Below, piece by piece: positions 18,754 to 28,660 of a DNA stretch of 64,000 nucleotides; positions within the stretch are counted from its first letter, which is position 1; every line of letters starts with the position of its first letter. Source of the DNA: Streptomyces sp. CNQ-509 (lineage in GTDB: Bacteria > Actinomycetota > Actinomycetes > Streptomycetales > Streptomycetaceae); the NCBI RefSeq assembly GCF_001011035.1, contig NZ_CP011492.1:1433501-1497500 (forward strand), given 5' to 3'. A program made the translations under genes and the position numbers. The notes under the pieces are model-generated. The model saw only the letters and a list, made by a program, of their open reading frames with translations, was not told the origin of the DNA and ran no database searches.

Positions 18754-19377
18754 CTATGCGCCGGGAGCCGCCCGCGAGGCGGGTTCGCATATCGTACGGA
18801 GCGCCCGGGACAGTTCGGCGGCGTAGGTCCCGCCGAGGATGGAGCTGTAGTCCTGTATTGCGCGCATGTTACGCAGCGTTACGCGCAGCGAGGGCAGGCT
18901 GGCGTCGAGGGGGAGCCCCGCGCACCGGACGACCTCGAACCTGACGGTGACCCGGGTGGGTTGGCCCTCGGCGAGGTCCAGCGGCAGCGCGGGCCGGACG
19001 GACAGCCTCAGGCCGCTGTAGCCCTGGGTGATCTTCTCCAGTGAGGCGCCGCTCTCCGAGGTGGCCATGAGCTGGGCGTCAAAGACGTTATCGCCCGCTT
19101 TGGGGGTTTCTATCCCAAGAAAGGAGAAGTGAGTGGACTGGAGCGGGTACGGTACGGGCGCGGGCGGCTCCGGCTCCGGCCGTGTGGCCAGGGCGTATCC
19201 GCCGGCGGCGGCCAGCACGGCGAGTCCGGCGCCGGCGGCGGCGAGCCGGCGGAAGCGGGGCGGCAGCGCGGTCCAGCGCTCGCCGAGGCGCGGCCCCGCG
19301 GAGCCGCCGCCGAGGATCTCCGCGGGCGGGCCGGGGTCCGGCTCGGGGCCGGGCTCGGGCCGGGTGGGGGCGCTCAT
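18754..19377 (-). CDS. Membrane-anchored protein of unknown function
   Basis: Not recognised. The protein has 207 residues. A Pro-rich cytoplasmic N-terminus (about 45 residues) is followed by a single membrane helix (LAAAGAGLAVLAAAGGYALA, about 46-65), a short Pro spacer, and a 135-residue extracytoplasmic domain with only two Cys (in RCAGL and TICEP) that may form a disulfide. The domain looks beta-rich. A TACTCT -10 element seven bases before the ATG (19385-19390) indicates a leaderless transcript and fixes the start. It lies upstream of the Liv operon in the same direction, 255 bp away. Confidence 0.75.
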   Translation of the reverse strand: MSAPTRPEPGPEPDPGPPAEILGGGSAGPRLGERWTALPPRFRRLAAAGAGLAVLAAAGGYALATRPEPEPPAPVPYPLQSTHFSFLGIETPKAGDNVFDAQLMATSESGASLEKITQGYSGLRLSVRPALPLDLAEGQPTRVTVRFEVVRCAGLPLDASLPSLRVTLRNMRAIQDYSSILGGTYAAELSRALRTICEPASRAAPGA

Positions 19378-19515
19378 GGCCGACAGAGTAAGGGCGTACG
19401 GGCCGCTGCGCAGCGGTCCGTACGCACCCGCGTCCGACTACCGAACGTACGCGGCGGCGGGTGCCGGGGCCGGGGCCCCGCTCCCGCCGCCGCCGTCCGG
19501 ACGTGGCCCGCGGCC

Positions 19516-19549
19516 GGTCCGCGGGACGCCGTCAGCGTCCCCGCGGGCC
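19516..19549 (-). terminator. Terminator after cysN
   Basis: Stem 19516-19529 with 19535-19549, about 14 bp with one bulge and one wobble, loop CGTCA. It lies 21 bp beyond the cysN stop and ends the sulfation operon. Confidence 0.75.
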
Positions 19550-19569
19550 GGCGGCCGGGCGGGGTACGG

Positions 19570-20925
19570 TCAGAAGTCCCACTCGGCGTCGTCGAGTTCG
19601 GCCCGCTTCTCGCTGTCCGCGCCTGCGAACGCGGCGCCCGCCATGCCCGCGGCGAGGGTGGAGCCGTCGGCGGGGTCGATCAGCAGGAACGAGCCGGTGC
19701 GCCGGCAGTCGCCGTAGGCGTCCATCGGCAGCGGCTCCGAGGTGCGGAGCACGACGCGGCCGATGTCGTTGACCTCCAGGGACCCCGGGGAGGGGTGGTG
19801 GGAGAGGTCGTCCAGCGTGAGCCGGTCGGGGATCTGCTTGACGATCGCCTTGACGGTGCGGGTGGTGTGCTTGAGCAGCACCCGGGCGCCTGGGGTGAGC
19901 GCGGTGTCGTGCAAGTGGCAGACGGTGGCCTGGATGTCCTGCGTGGCGTCGGGGGCCTGCTCGGTGGGGGCGATCATGTCGCCGCGGGAGATGTCGATGT
20001 CGTCGGCGAGCCGGATGGTGACCGACTGCGGCGCCCACGCGGCGTCGACGCTCTCTCCCAGCACGTCGATGGCGGCGACGCTGGAGGTGTGGCCCGAGGG
20101 CAGCACGGTGACGGGCTGGCCGACGTGGAAGATGCCGGAGGCGATCTTCCCGGCGTAGCCGCGGTAGTCGCGGTGCTCCGCGGTCTGCGGACGGATCACG
20201 TACTGCACGGGGAAGCGGGTCACGCGGCCGCGCGGGTCGTGGTCGATCTGGACGGTCTCCAGGTGCTCCAGCACCGTGGGGCCCGCGTACCAGTCCATGA
20301 CGGCCGACGGGGTGACGACGTTGTCGCCCTCCAGCGCCGAGATCGGGATGGTGGTCACCGCGGGCACGCCGAGGGCCTTGGCGTACGTGGTGAACTCGGC
20401 GGCGATGGCGGCGAAGACGTCCTCCGCGTAGCCGACGAGGTCCATCTTGTTGACGGCCAGGACCACGTGCGGCACGCGCAGCAGCGCGGCCACCGCGGCG
20501 TGCCTGCGGGTCTGCTCGACGACGCCGTGCCGGGCGTCCACGAGGATGACCGCCAGTTCGGCGGTGGAGGCGCCGGTGACCATGTTGCGGGTGTACTGCA
20601 CGTGGCCGGGGGTGTCGGCGAGGATGAAGCGGCGCCGCGGGGTGGCGAAGTAGCGGTACGCCACGTCGATGGTGATGCCCTGCTCGCGCTCGGCGCGCAG
20701 CCCGTCGGTGAGCAGCGCCAGGTCGGGGGCCTCCTGCCCGCGGCTGGCGGAGGCGCGCTCGACGGCCTCCAACTGGTCGGCGAGGACCGACTTGGAGTCG
20801 TGCAGCAGCCGGCCGACGAGGGTCGACTTGCCGTCGTCGACGCTGCCCGCGGTGGCGAAGCGCAGCAGGGAGACCTCGGTGAGCGCGGCCGGCTCCGTGG
20901 CGGGGGCGGGTGGGTTCACAGTCAT
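19570..20925 (-). CDS. cysN: Sulfate adenylyltransferase subunit 1 (GTPase)
   Basis: Regulatory GTPase of ATP sulfurylase, which with CysD makes APS from sulfate and ATP. The protein has 451 residues. G1 is GSVDDGKSTLVGRLL at about 27-41, G2 GITIDVAYRYF, G3 DTPGHVQYTRNM and G4 NKMDLV. EF-Tu-like domains II and III follow. It lacks a fused CysC kinase, which is a separate gene here (21851-22426). ATG 20925 lies two bases after the cysD stop. Last gene of the operon 24949 to 19570. With no cysH or sulfite reductase nearby, its product is probably used for sulfation rather than assimilation (inference). Confidence 0.97.
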   Translation of the reverse strand: MTVNPPAPATEPAALTEVSLLRFATAGSVDDGKSTLVGRLLHDSKSVLADQLEAVERASASRGQEAPDLALLTDGLRAEREQGITIDVAYRYFATPRRRFILADTPGHVQYTRNMVTGASTAELAVILVDARHGVVEQTRRHAAVAALLRVPHVVLAVNKMDLVGYAEDVFAAIAAEFTTYAKALGVPAVTTIPISALEGDNVVTPSAVMDWYAGPTVLEHLETVQIDHDPRGRVTRFPVQYVIRPQTAEHRDYRGYAGKIASGIFHVGQPVTVLPSGHTSSVAAIDVLGESVDAAWAPQSVTIRLADDIDISRGDMIAPTEQAPDATQDIQATVCHLHDTALTPGARVLLKHTTRTVKAIVKQIPDRLTLDDLSHHPSPGSLEVNDIGRVVLRTSEPLPMDAYGDCRRTGSFLLIDPADGSTLAAGMAGAAFAGADSEKRAELDDAEWDF

Positions 20926-20927
20926 GA

Positions 20928-21854
20928 TCAGAAGTAGCCTTCGCGCTTGCGGTCTTCCATGGCGGCCTCGGACATCTTGTCGTCGGCCCTGGTGGCGCCG
21001 CGCTCGGTGAGGCGGGTGGCGGCGATCTCGGCGATGACCTTCTCGATGGTGTCGGCGTCGGAGTCGACGGCACCGGTGCAGGACATGTCGCCGACGGTGC
21101 GGTAGCGCACCGTGCGGGTCTCGACGCGCTCGCCCTGCTTGGCGCCGCCCCACTCGCCGGGGGCGAGCCACATGCCGCTGCGGAGGAAGACCTCGCGGCG
21201 GTGCGCGTAGTAGATCTCCGGGAGCACGATCTTCTCGCGGGCGATGTACTGCCAGACGTCCAGCTCGGTGAAGTTGGACAGCGGGAAGACCCGGACGTGC
21301 TCGCCGACAGCGTGCTTGCCGTTGTAGAGCTGCCACAGCTCGGGGCGCTGGCGGCGCGGGTCCCAGCCGCCGAACTCGTCGCGCAGGGAGAAGATGCGCT
21401 CCTTGGCGCGGGCCTTCTCCTCGTCGCGGCGGCCGCCGCCGAAGACCGCGTCGTAGCGGGCCTCCTCGATGGCGCGCAGCAGCGGCACGGTCTGCAGCGG
21501 GTTGCGGGTGCCGTCGGCACGCTCCTTCAGCTCGCCGCGGTCGATGAACTCCTGGACGGAGGCGACGTGCAGCCGCAGGTTGTGCTGCGCGGCGACGCGG
21601 TCGCGGTACTCCAGCACCTCGGGGAAGTTGTGCCCCGTGTCGACGTGCAGCAGCGCGAACGGCGGCGGGGCCGGCGCGAACGCCTTCAGCGCCAGGTGGA
21701 GCATCACGATGGAGTCCTTGCCGCCGGAGAAGAGAATCACCGGACGCTCGAACTCCCCCGCGACCTCGCGGAAGATGTGCACCGCCTCGGACTCCAGCAC
21801 GTCCAGGTGCGGCAACTGGAAGTCCTGGGCGGCGGCCTGCTCGAACCGGCTCAT
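20928..21854 (-). CDS. cysD: Sulfate adenylyltransferase subunit 2
   Basis: Catalytic subunit of ATP sulfurylase, 308 residues, usual length. The PP-loop is SGGKDS at 43-48, followed by HVDTGHNFPEVLEYRD and the C-terminal RYRTVGDMSCTGAVDSDA and KREGYF. It partners CysN. Its ATG overlaps the cysC stop (ATGA, 21851-21854). Confidence 0.98.
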   Translation of the reverse strand: MSRFEQAAAQDFQLPHLDVLESEAVHIFREVAGEFERPVILFSGGKDSIVMLHLALKAFAPAPPPFALLHVDTGHNFPEVLEYRDRVAAQHNLRLHVASVQEFIDRGELKERADGTRNPLQTVPLLRAIEEARYDAVFGGGRRDEEKARAKERIFSLRDEFGGWDPRRQRPELWQLYNGKHAVGEHVRVFPLSNFTELDVWQYIAREKIVLPEIYYAHRREVFLRSGMWLAPGEWGGAKQGERVETRTVRYRTVGDMSCTGAVDSDADTIEKVIAEIAATRLTERGATRADDKMSEAAMEDRKREGYF

Positions 21855-22426
21855 GCGAGACCTCGTTCCACCAGTGCGGCGTGAAGCATCGCCGCGGATT
21901 GTTCGACACTCTGCTCGTGCGTGGGGATGCGCAGATCGGGGTCCGCGGGCGGCTCGTACGGGTCGTCCACGCCGGTGAGTCCGGAGATCTCGCCGGCCGC
22001 CTGCTTGGCGTAGAGGCCCTTCACGTCGCGCTCGGCGCAGACGTCGACGGGCGTGGCCACGTGTACCTCCACATACGTCGTACCCTCCGTCTGGTGGCGC
22101 TTGCGCACCGCCTCGCGGCTGTCCGCGTACGGGGCGATCACCGGCACGAGGACCTTCACGCCGTGCGACGCGAGGAGTTCGGCGACGAAGCCGATGCGCT
22201 GCACGTTGGTGTCGCGGTCCTCCCGGGAGAAACCGAGGCCGGCGGTGAGGAATTCCCGGATCTCGTCGCCGTCCAGCACCTCCACCCGGTGGCCGGCGTC
22301 CCGGAGCCGCTCGCCGAAGGTGCGCGCCAGCGTCGTCTTGCCGGCGCTGGGCAGGCCGGTGAGCCAGATCGTGGCGCCGCGCGCGTGTACGCCGTCGGCG
22401 CCGGGTGCGTTGTCAGGCACTCCCAC
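21851..22426 (-). CDS. cysC: Adenylylsulfate (APS) kinase
   Basis: Phosphorylates APS to PAPS, the sulfate donor for sulfotransferases. The protein has 191 residues; Walker A is GLPSAGKTT at 24-32, then LDGDEIREFL, the conserved RDTNVQRIGFVA and VIAPYADSREAVR, and C-terminal ERDVKGLYAKQ. GTG 22426 overlaps the end of the glycosyltransferase gene by 14 bp; GTG 22420 is an alternative start. Its place between a glycosyltransferase and cysD points to dedicated PAPS supply. Confidence 0.96.
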   Translation of the reverse strand: MGVPDNAPGADGVHARGATIWLTGLPSAGKTTLARTFGERLRDAGHRVEVLDGDEIREFLTAGLGFSREDRDTNVQRIGFVAELLASHGVKVLVPVIAPYADSREAVRKRHQTEGTTYVEVHVATPVDVCAERDVKGLYAKQAAGEISGLTGVDDPYEPPADPDLRIPTHEQSVEQSAAMLHAALVERGLA

Positions 22427-23594
22427 TCCCGTGAATCTCCTCGAAAAGTGCCTCCCACTGCGGATGGACCGCCTCGGGAGTGTAGGAGCGCGACGTCTGC
22501 AGTGCCGCCGCTCCCATGTCGGCCCGTAGGCCCTCGTCGTCCATGAGCTGCCCCATGGCCTCGGCGAGCCCGTCCACGTCCTTACGGGGCACCAGCAGCC
22601 CGTCCTTCCCGTGGGTGAGCACGTCGGCGGGACCCGTCGGGCAGTCGAAGCTGACCACGGGGAGTCCGTGGGTCATCGATTCGATCATCACCATGGGCAG
22701 GCCCTCGAACCGCGAGCTGAGCACATAAAAGGATGCTCTCGCAAGTTCGTCGTCCAGTTTGTGCGTGTGCCCCATCAGAAAGACGTGGTTGTACAGGTGG
22801 TTCTCGTTGATCAGCCGGCGCAGCTCGGCCTTCTTCTCGCCGGTGCCGAAGATGCGCAGTTGCCAGTCGGGGAACTTCTCCACGAGCTGCGCCCACGCGG
22901 GGATCAGCATGTCGAAGCCCTTCTGGGGGAAGAGCCGGCCGGCGGCCACGGCGACGTGTGCCGCGTAGGTGGTCAGCTTCTTGTCGCCGGTGTGTACGGC
23001 GTTGGGGATGCGGACGACGCGGGTGCCGGGCAGCAGCTCCTGGTAGTCCTCGCGGTCACCGTGGGTGAGGACGGCGACGGCGTCGAACCGGGGGTACTCG
23101 CGCTGGATGGCGGCGCGGATGTCCGAGGGGTGCGTGCCCAGGTTCATGTGCTCCTGGGCGATCTTGTGGCAGGAGCGCGGGGTGAACCGGGCGGTGAGGA
23201 AGTTCAGCCCGGGGCGGGTCGGGACGATCACGGCGTCGTGCTGCCGCTCCAGCCAGTCGATGACGGTGTCCTCGATGTACCGGTTGTAGCGCTCGTACGC
23301 GAACTCCCCCGACGGGATGTGCCGGGGCGGCTGGCCCTCGCGCTCGACGCGCTTCTCCGCCGCCCGGGCCCCGGCCGCGGCCAGCTCCGCCTCGCGGGCG
23401 CCGGGCCGCTGGTCGACCAGGGTGGTGATGGTGACCTTCGGGTGGAGGGGGAAGTGGGGCTCGTCGCGGGTGCGCTGCATGCTGGCGATCTCGACGTCGT
23501 GGCCCGCGGCGGCCATGGACCCGGCCTGGTTGAACACGGTGCGGATGGTCCCGCCGGTGCCGTAGGCGTGCATGAGCAGATAGCGGATCTTCAT
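22413..23594 (-). CDS. GT4-family glycosyltransferase
   Basis: GT-B fold retaining glycosyltransferase, 393 residues. The N-terminal domain has the Gly-rich YGTGGTIRTVFNQA acceptor/donor loop, and the C-terminal domain carries VAAGRLFPQKGFDMLI and the E-x7-E donor motif in FEGLPMVMIESMTHG. This type commonly builds cell-surface glycans or teichoic-type polymers; donor and acceptor are unknown. ATG 23594 overlaps the sulfotransferase stop (ATGA). Because it is coupled to a sulfotransferase and PAPS synthesis genes, it may make the glycan that is sulfated (inference). Confidence 0.92.
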   Translation of the reverse strand: MKIRYLLMHAYGTGGTIRTVFNQAGSMAAAGHDVEIASMQRTRDEPHFPLHPKVTITTLVDQRPGAREAELAAAGARAAEKRVEREGQPPRHIPSGEFAYERYNRYIEDTVIDWLERQHDAVIVPTRPGLNFLTARFTPRSCHKIAQEHMNLGTHPSDIRAAIQREYPRFDAVAVLTHGDREDYQELLPGTRVVRIPNAVHTGDKKLTTYAAHVAVAAGRLFPQKGFDMLIPAWAQLVEKFPDWQLRIFGTGEKKAELRRLINENHLYNHVFLMGHTHKLDDELARASFYVLSSRFEGLPMVMIESMTHGLPVVSFDCPTGPADVLTHGKDGLLVPRKDVDGLAEAMGQLMDDEGLRADMGAAALQTSRSYTPEAVHPQWEALFEEIHGSGSA

Positions 23595-24949
23595 GAGGCC
23601 GGCAGTACCTCGACGGAGAGGTTGTCCTTGATGGTGTAGTACGGCTTGACCTCGACGTCCGCGCCGTCGATCTCGGCGGGCTGGCCGGGGAAGACCATGA
23701 TGTTCTTCTTGCCGGTGATCCCGTCGAGGTGGCGGCCGGCACGCAGCCGGACCTCCCTGTCGCCCTCGGGCGCGGCCAGGTGGATGTCCCACTGGGCCGG
23801 GGTGGTCAGCCCCGCGGGCGCGAGGTCGGCGACGGGCACCGTGACGTCGAACCCGCCGTCCGCAAGGTCCGCCGGGTAGCGCAACTGCTGGTCCTCGTGG
23901 TCGCGCCGGACGAGGAGCAGTTCCCAGGGGCCGCGGCCGCCGGTGACGCCGTGCAGGCTGCCGGTGAGGCGTACGGCGCCGTCGCGGGGCCAGACCTCGG
24001 CGATCTCGGCGTGCGGCTCGCGGGCGACGGCCGCGGCGGCCTGATCCGCTCCGCCTTCGAGGTAGCCCCAGGCGGCGCTGATCTCGCGCAGGGGCTCGGG
24101 GATCTCCTCCTCGGCCGGCAGCGCGCGGCCGGCCTGCACCTGGCCGCTGCGGATCTTGTCCTTCCAGTCGCCGAGACCCTTCTTGTAGCTGGTCTGGGTC
24201 CGGGAGCCGTAGTCGAGCATGCCGGGCTCGAAGTCGATCTCCAGGTAGGAGCAGATGCCCTTCATGGCGGACTCGGGGTCGTCGGTCAGCTCCTCGTACC
24301 GCACCACGTGGCCCGGCAGGGCCTGGCGGGCGCGTTCGGTGGCGCGCATGTAGCGCAGCGCGTCGAGGGCGGCCTCCTCCTCGGTGCGCTTCTCCGGGTC
24401 GGCCTCGTACCAGGAGCGGGCGATGGAGGCGGGGTGGCGGAGGAGGAAGATGAACCGGGCGTCGGGCCAGCAGGCGGCGATGCGCTTGTACGCGAAGGTG
24501 TTGCTGGGCGTCTTCTCCACCAGGAAGTCCTTGCCGGAGCGCACCAGCTCACGGTGGAGCACCCGGTCCCAGATGAGGTGCTCCAGGTCGCCGCGCTCCA
24601 GGCCCAGCTCGGCCATGGCGCGCTCGGCGAGCTTGGTGCCGGCGGTGACCTCCAGCCGGCGGAAGTGCAGCTCGTGCGCGGAGTGCAGGCGCGAGTGCGC
24701 GTTGAGGAGCAGGCGCAGCAGGGTGGAGCCGGAGCGTACCGGCGACATGATGAACACGGGCCGCCGGAGTAGCCGGTCGACTTCGGGATCCTCCGGGGGG
24801 CGGTACGCGACCTGCGCGACCGGCTTCGTCTCCGCGGGCTCCTTGGCCGGGGCGGGTTTCGGGGCAGGCGCATGCGGCAGCCCGGCCTTGCGGATCTCGT
24901 AACCCGTGGTTGCGCCGAGCTTGTGATTCAGCTTCCGGAGGAGGTTCAT
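23591..24949 (-). CDS. PAPS-dependent sulfotransferase with C-terminal beta domain
   Basis: Sulfotransferase of 452 residues. The phosphosulfate-binding loop is SPVRSGSTLLRLLL at about 69-82, and the 3'-phosphate-binding segment FLLRHPASIARSWYE lies near 175. DFEPGMLDYG and a GLGDWKDKI segment complete a Sulfotransfer_3-like domain to about 310. The last 130 residues are a separate beta-rich module (VRLTGSLHGV, then ITGKKNIMVFPGQ) resembling accessory domains of actinobacterial surface-glycan transferases. A leaderless start at ATG 24949 is supported by TTGCCC-N17-TAGCCT eight bases upstream. First gene of the operon with GT4, cysC, cysD and cysN, so acceptor glycan sulfation is the best guess. 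Confidence 0.9.
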   Translation of the reverse strand: MNLLRKLNHKLGATTGYEIRKAGLPHAPAPKPAPAKEPAETKPVAQVAYRPPEDPEVDRLLRRPVFIMSPVRSGSTLLRLLLNAHSRLHSAHELHFRRLEVTAGTKLAERAMAELGLERGDLEHLIWDRVLHRELVRSGKDFLVEKTPSNTFAYKRIAACWPDARFIFLLRHPASIARSWYEADPEKRTEEEAALDALRYMRATERARQALPGHVVRYEELTDDPESAMKGICSYLEIDFEPGMLDYGSRTQTSYKKGLGDWKDKIRSGQVQAGRALPAEEEIPEPLREISAAWGYLEGGADQAAAAVAREPHAEIAEVWPRDGAVRLTGSLHGVTGGRGPWELLLVRRDHEDQQLRYPADLADGGFDVTVPVADLAPAGLTTPAQWDIHLAAPEGDREVRLRAGRHLDGITGKKNIMVFPGQPAEIDGADVEVKPYYTIKDNLSVEVLPAS

Positions 24950-25390
24950 GCGCCCCGAGGCTAGAAGGCGTTTGTGAGACGGGCAACGTACCCGCGCGGC
25001 ATGTTCTCTAAACGTGCAGGTCATAGCCAGTTTGATTCACGCCGAGTGGCGCTGGTCACAGCGACCTCGGAGGGCTGGGGCAGACCTGCGGAATCCCGTA
25101 CCGGGCACTGCCTCTCACCGCCCGGACGGGTGAATTCCGCACGAGGCGTCGGCGCCGCCAGGGTGAGGGGGTGCTGAGAACCATGAGAGCGGGATGAGAG
25201 CGGACGGCCCCGGGGGCGGCCGCTCTGAGCGTATCGGGTGAGCGATTCTCATGTGCTTCTCATCCCCGGGTCCGCCGCGGTGTCCCGCGGCGGGACACGC
25301 GGGCGGGCGGCGGAAGTTCGGGCGCGCGGGCCGGCGCGGTCGATGGTGGTGCACGTGCCGGACGGACCGGCACGGAAGGGATGTCTCACC
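24950..25390. other. Divergent regulatory region with TGAGA/TCTCA repeats
   Basis: No gene seen. It contains the promoter of the leftward sulfation operon (24958-24986). It also has a repeat cluster nearer the rightward secreted-protein gene: TGAGA at 25175, 25184 and 25195, then TTCTCAT at 25246-25252 and 25257-25263. The last two direct copies and the inverted pair are each spaced 11 bp. Between them lies a GC hairpin, AGAGCGG (25197-25203) with CCGCTCT. One-turn spacing and mirrored halves suggest a protein-binding operator. Confidence 0.5.
24958..24986 (-). promoter_or_regulatory. Promoter of the sulfotransferase-GT-cysCDN operon
   Basis: Minus-strand -35 TTGCCC (24981-24986), 17-bp spacer and -10 TAGCCT (24958-24963). 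The sulfotransferase ATG follows after 8 nt, giving a leaderless mRNA. Confidence 0.65.
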
Positions 25391-25693
25391 ATGAACGTGA
25401 CGATGAAGCGCGCCGCGGTCACCGCGGTCGCGGCGCTGGCGGTACTGCTCGGCACCGCGGGCGCGGCGAGCGCAGCCGAGGGGCACGCCGCGCCGCAGCG
25501 ACCGTGCGCGACGCAGGGCAAGCACGTCTCGCACGGTCCGGCCGGCCCGGCGGGCCAGACCGGCAAGCGGGTGCACGTGAAGGACGTGCCCCGGGGGCAC
25601 TGCAAGAAGACCAAGCGGACGCACGCCCGCGGGGAGCGCAAGCCGGTGAAGAAGGTCGTCGTCAGGGACGGGCTGAGGGGGCCGCGCCACTGA
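25391..25693 (+). CDS. Small secreted basic His/Lys-rich protein
   Basis: Not recognised. The protein has 100 residues from ATG 25391, with GGAAGGG about 10 nt upstream. Residues 1-29 form a clear signal peptide (MNVTMKRAAV, then an Ala/Val/Leu core ending GAASAA). The mature part is strongly basic, with many Lys/Arg, six His and two Cys (in QRPCATQG and GHCKKT), and no repeated fold is visible. It could bind metal or anionic polymers (speculation). The frame is open upstream to 25238, but that part is not signal-like. It is divergent from the sulfation operon and has a TGAGA/TCTCA repeat cluster upstream. Confidence 0.65.
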   Translation: MNVTMKRAAVTAVAALAVLLGTAGAASAAEGHAAPQRPCATQGKHVSHGPAGPAGQTGKRVHVKDVPRGHCKKTKRTHARGERKPVKKVVVRDGLRGPRH

Positions 25694-25700
25694 CGCCTTG

Positions 25701-25742
25701 CGGCGGCGGCCGGCGGTCCCCGGACCGTCCCGGCCGCCGCCG
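25701..25742. terminator. Bidirectional terminator
   Basis: Outer 13-bp stem CGGCGGCGGCCGG / CCGGCCGCCGCCG (25701-25713 with 25730-25742) enclosing an inner CGGTCC/GGACCG helix. It lies between the convergent secreted-protein and thioesterase genes. Confidence 0.8.
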
Positions 25743-25762
25743 TGCGCCGGTCCGCCGCGGGG

Positions 25763-26212
25763 TCAGGCGTCGCGCAGCAGGCAGGTGAGCCGTGCGGTGC
25801 ACACCCGGCGGCCCTCCTCGTCGCTGACGACGATCTCGTACGTCGCGGTGGACCGGCCGCGGTGCAGCGGGGTGGCGACGCCGGTGACGACGCCCGCGCG
25901 CAGGCCCCGGTGGTGGGTGCAGTTGAGGTCGACGCCGACGGCGGCCTTCGCCGGGCCGCCGTGCAGCATCGCGCCGACGGAGCCCAGGGTCTCGGCGAGC
26001 ACCGCGGAGGCGCCGCCGTGCAGGAGCCCGTACGGCTGCGTGTTGCCCTCCACTGGCAGCGTGCCCACGACCCGCTCCGGCGCCGCCTCCAGCACCCGCA
26101 GGCCCATGCGCTGCCCGAGGGCTCCGGCGGAGAACAGCTTCTCCAGGTCGACGCCGACGCCGGCGAACTCGTCGAGGATCTCTCGGGGGAACTTCGTGGT
26201 GTGCTCGCCCAT
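25763..26212 (-). CDS. Hotdog-fold thioesterase (PaaI/MenI group)
   Basis: Acyl-CoA thioesterase-like protein of 149 residues. The family fingerprint is NTQPYGLLHGGASAVLAETLGSVGA at about 57-81 (shown split: QPYGLLHGG is the active-site loop, with the following Glu on the long helix). VGVDLNCTHHRGLRAGVVTG forms the next strand and C-terminal strands end VCTARLTCLLRD. PaaI acts on phenylacetyl-type CoA esters and MenI on DHNA-CoA; the substrate cannot be decided. ATG 26212 follows the oxidoreductase stop by 17 bp, suggesting one transcript. Confidence 0.9.
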   Translation of the reverse strand: MGEHTTKFPREILDEFAGVGVDLEKLFSAGALGQRMGLRVLEAAPERVVGTLPVEGNTQPYGLLHGGASAVLAETLGSVGAMLHGGPAKAAVGVDLNCTHHRGLRAGVVTGVATPLHRGRSTATYEIVVSDEEGRRVCTARLTCLLRDA

Positions 26213-26231
26213 GGGCGCCCGGCTCCGTCCT

Positions 26232-28562
<2,331 letters not shown>

Positions 28563-28592
28563 GGCGGTCACCCTTTCTCCGGTGGGGTATAC

Positions 28593-28660
28593 GGTTCCGA
28601 TCCTGCCATGCCGCACCGTCACGGGCTCCGTTGTCAGTGCGGCATGGCAGGATCGGGACC
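28593..28660. repeat. Long inverted repeat between the oxidoreductase gene and polA
   Basis: Perfect 20-bp arms, 28597-28616 and 28637-28656 (left arm begins CCGATCCTGCC, right arm ends GGCAGGATCGG), extend to 24 bp with one wobble position. They enclose a 20-nt centre (28617-28636). The right arm stops one base before the polA GTG and contains the only Shine-Dalgarno-like sequence (GCAGGA, 28647-28652). In RNA a stem of this length would hide the polA ribosome-binding site; in DNA it could be an operator for both divergent genes. Confidence 0.75.
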
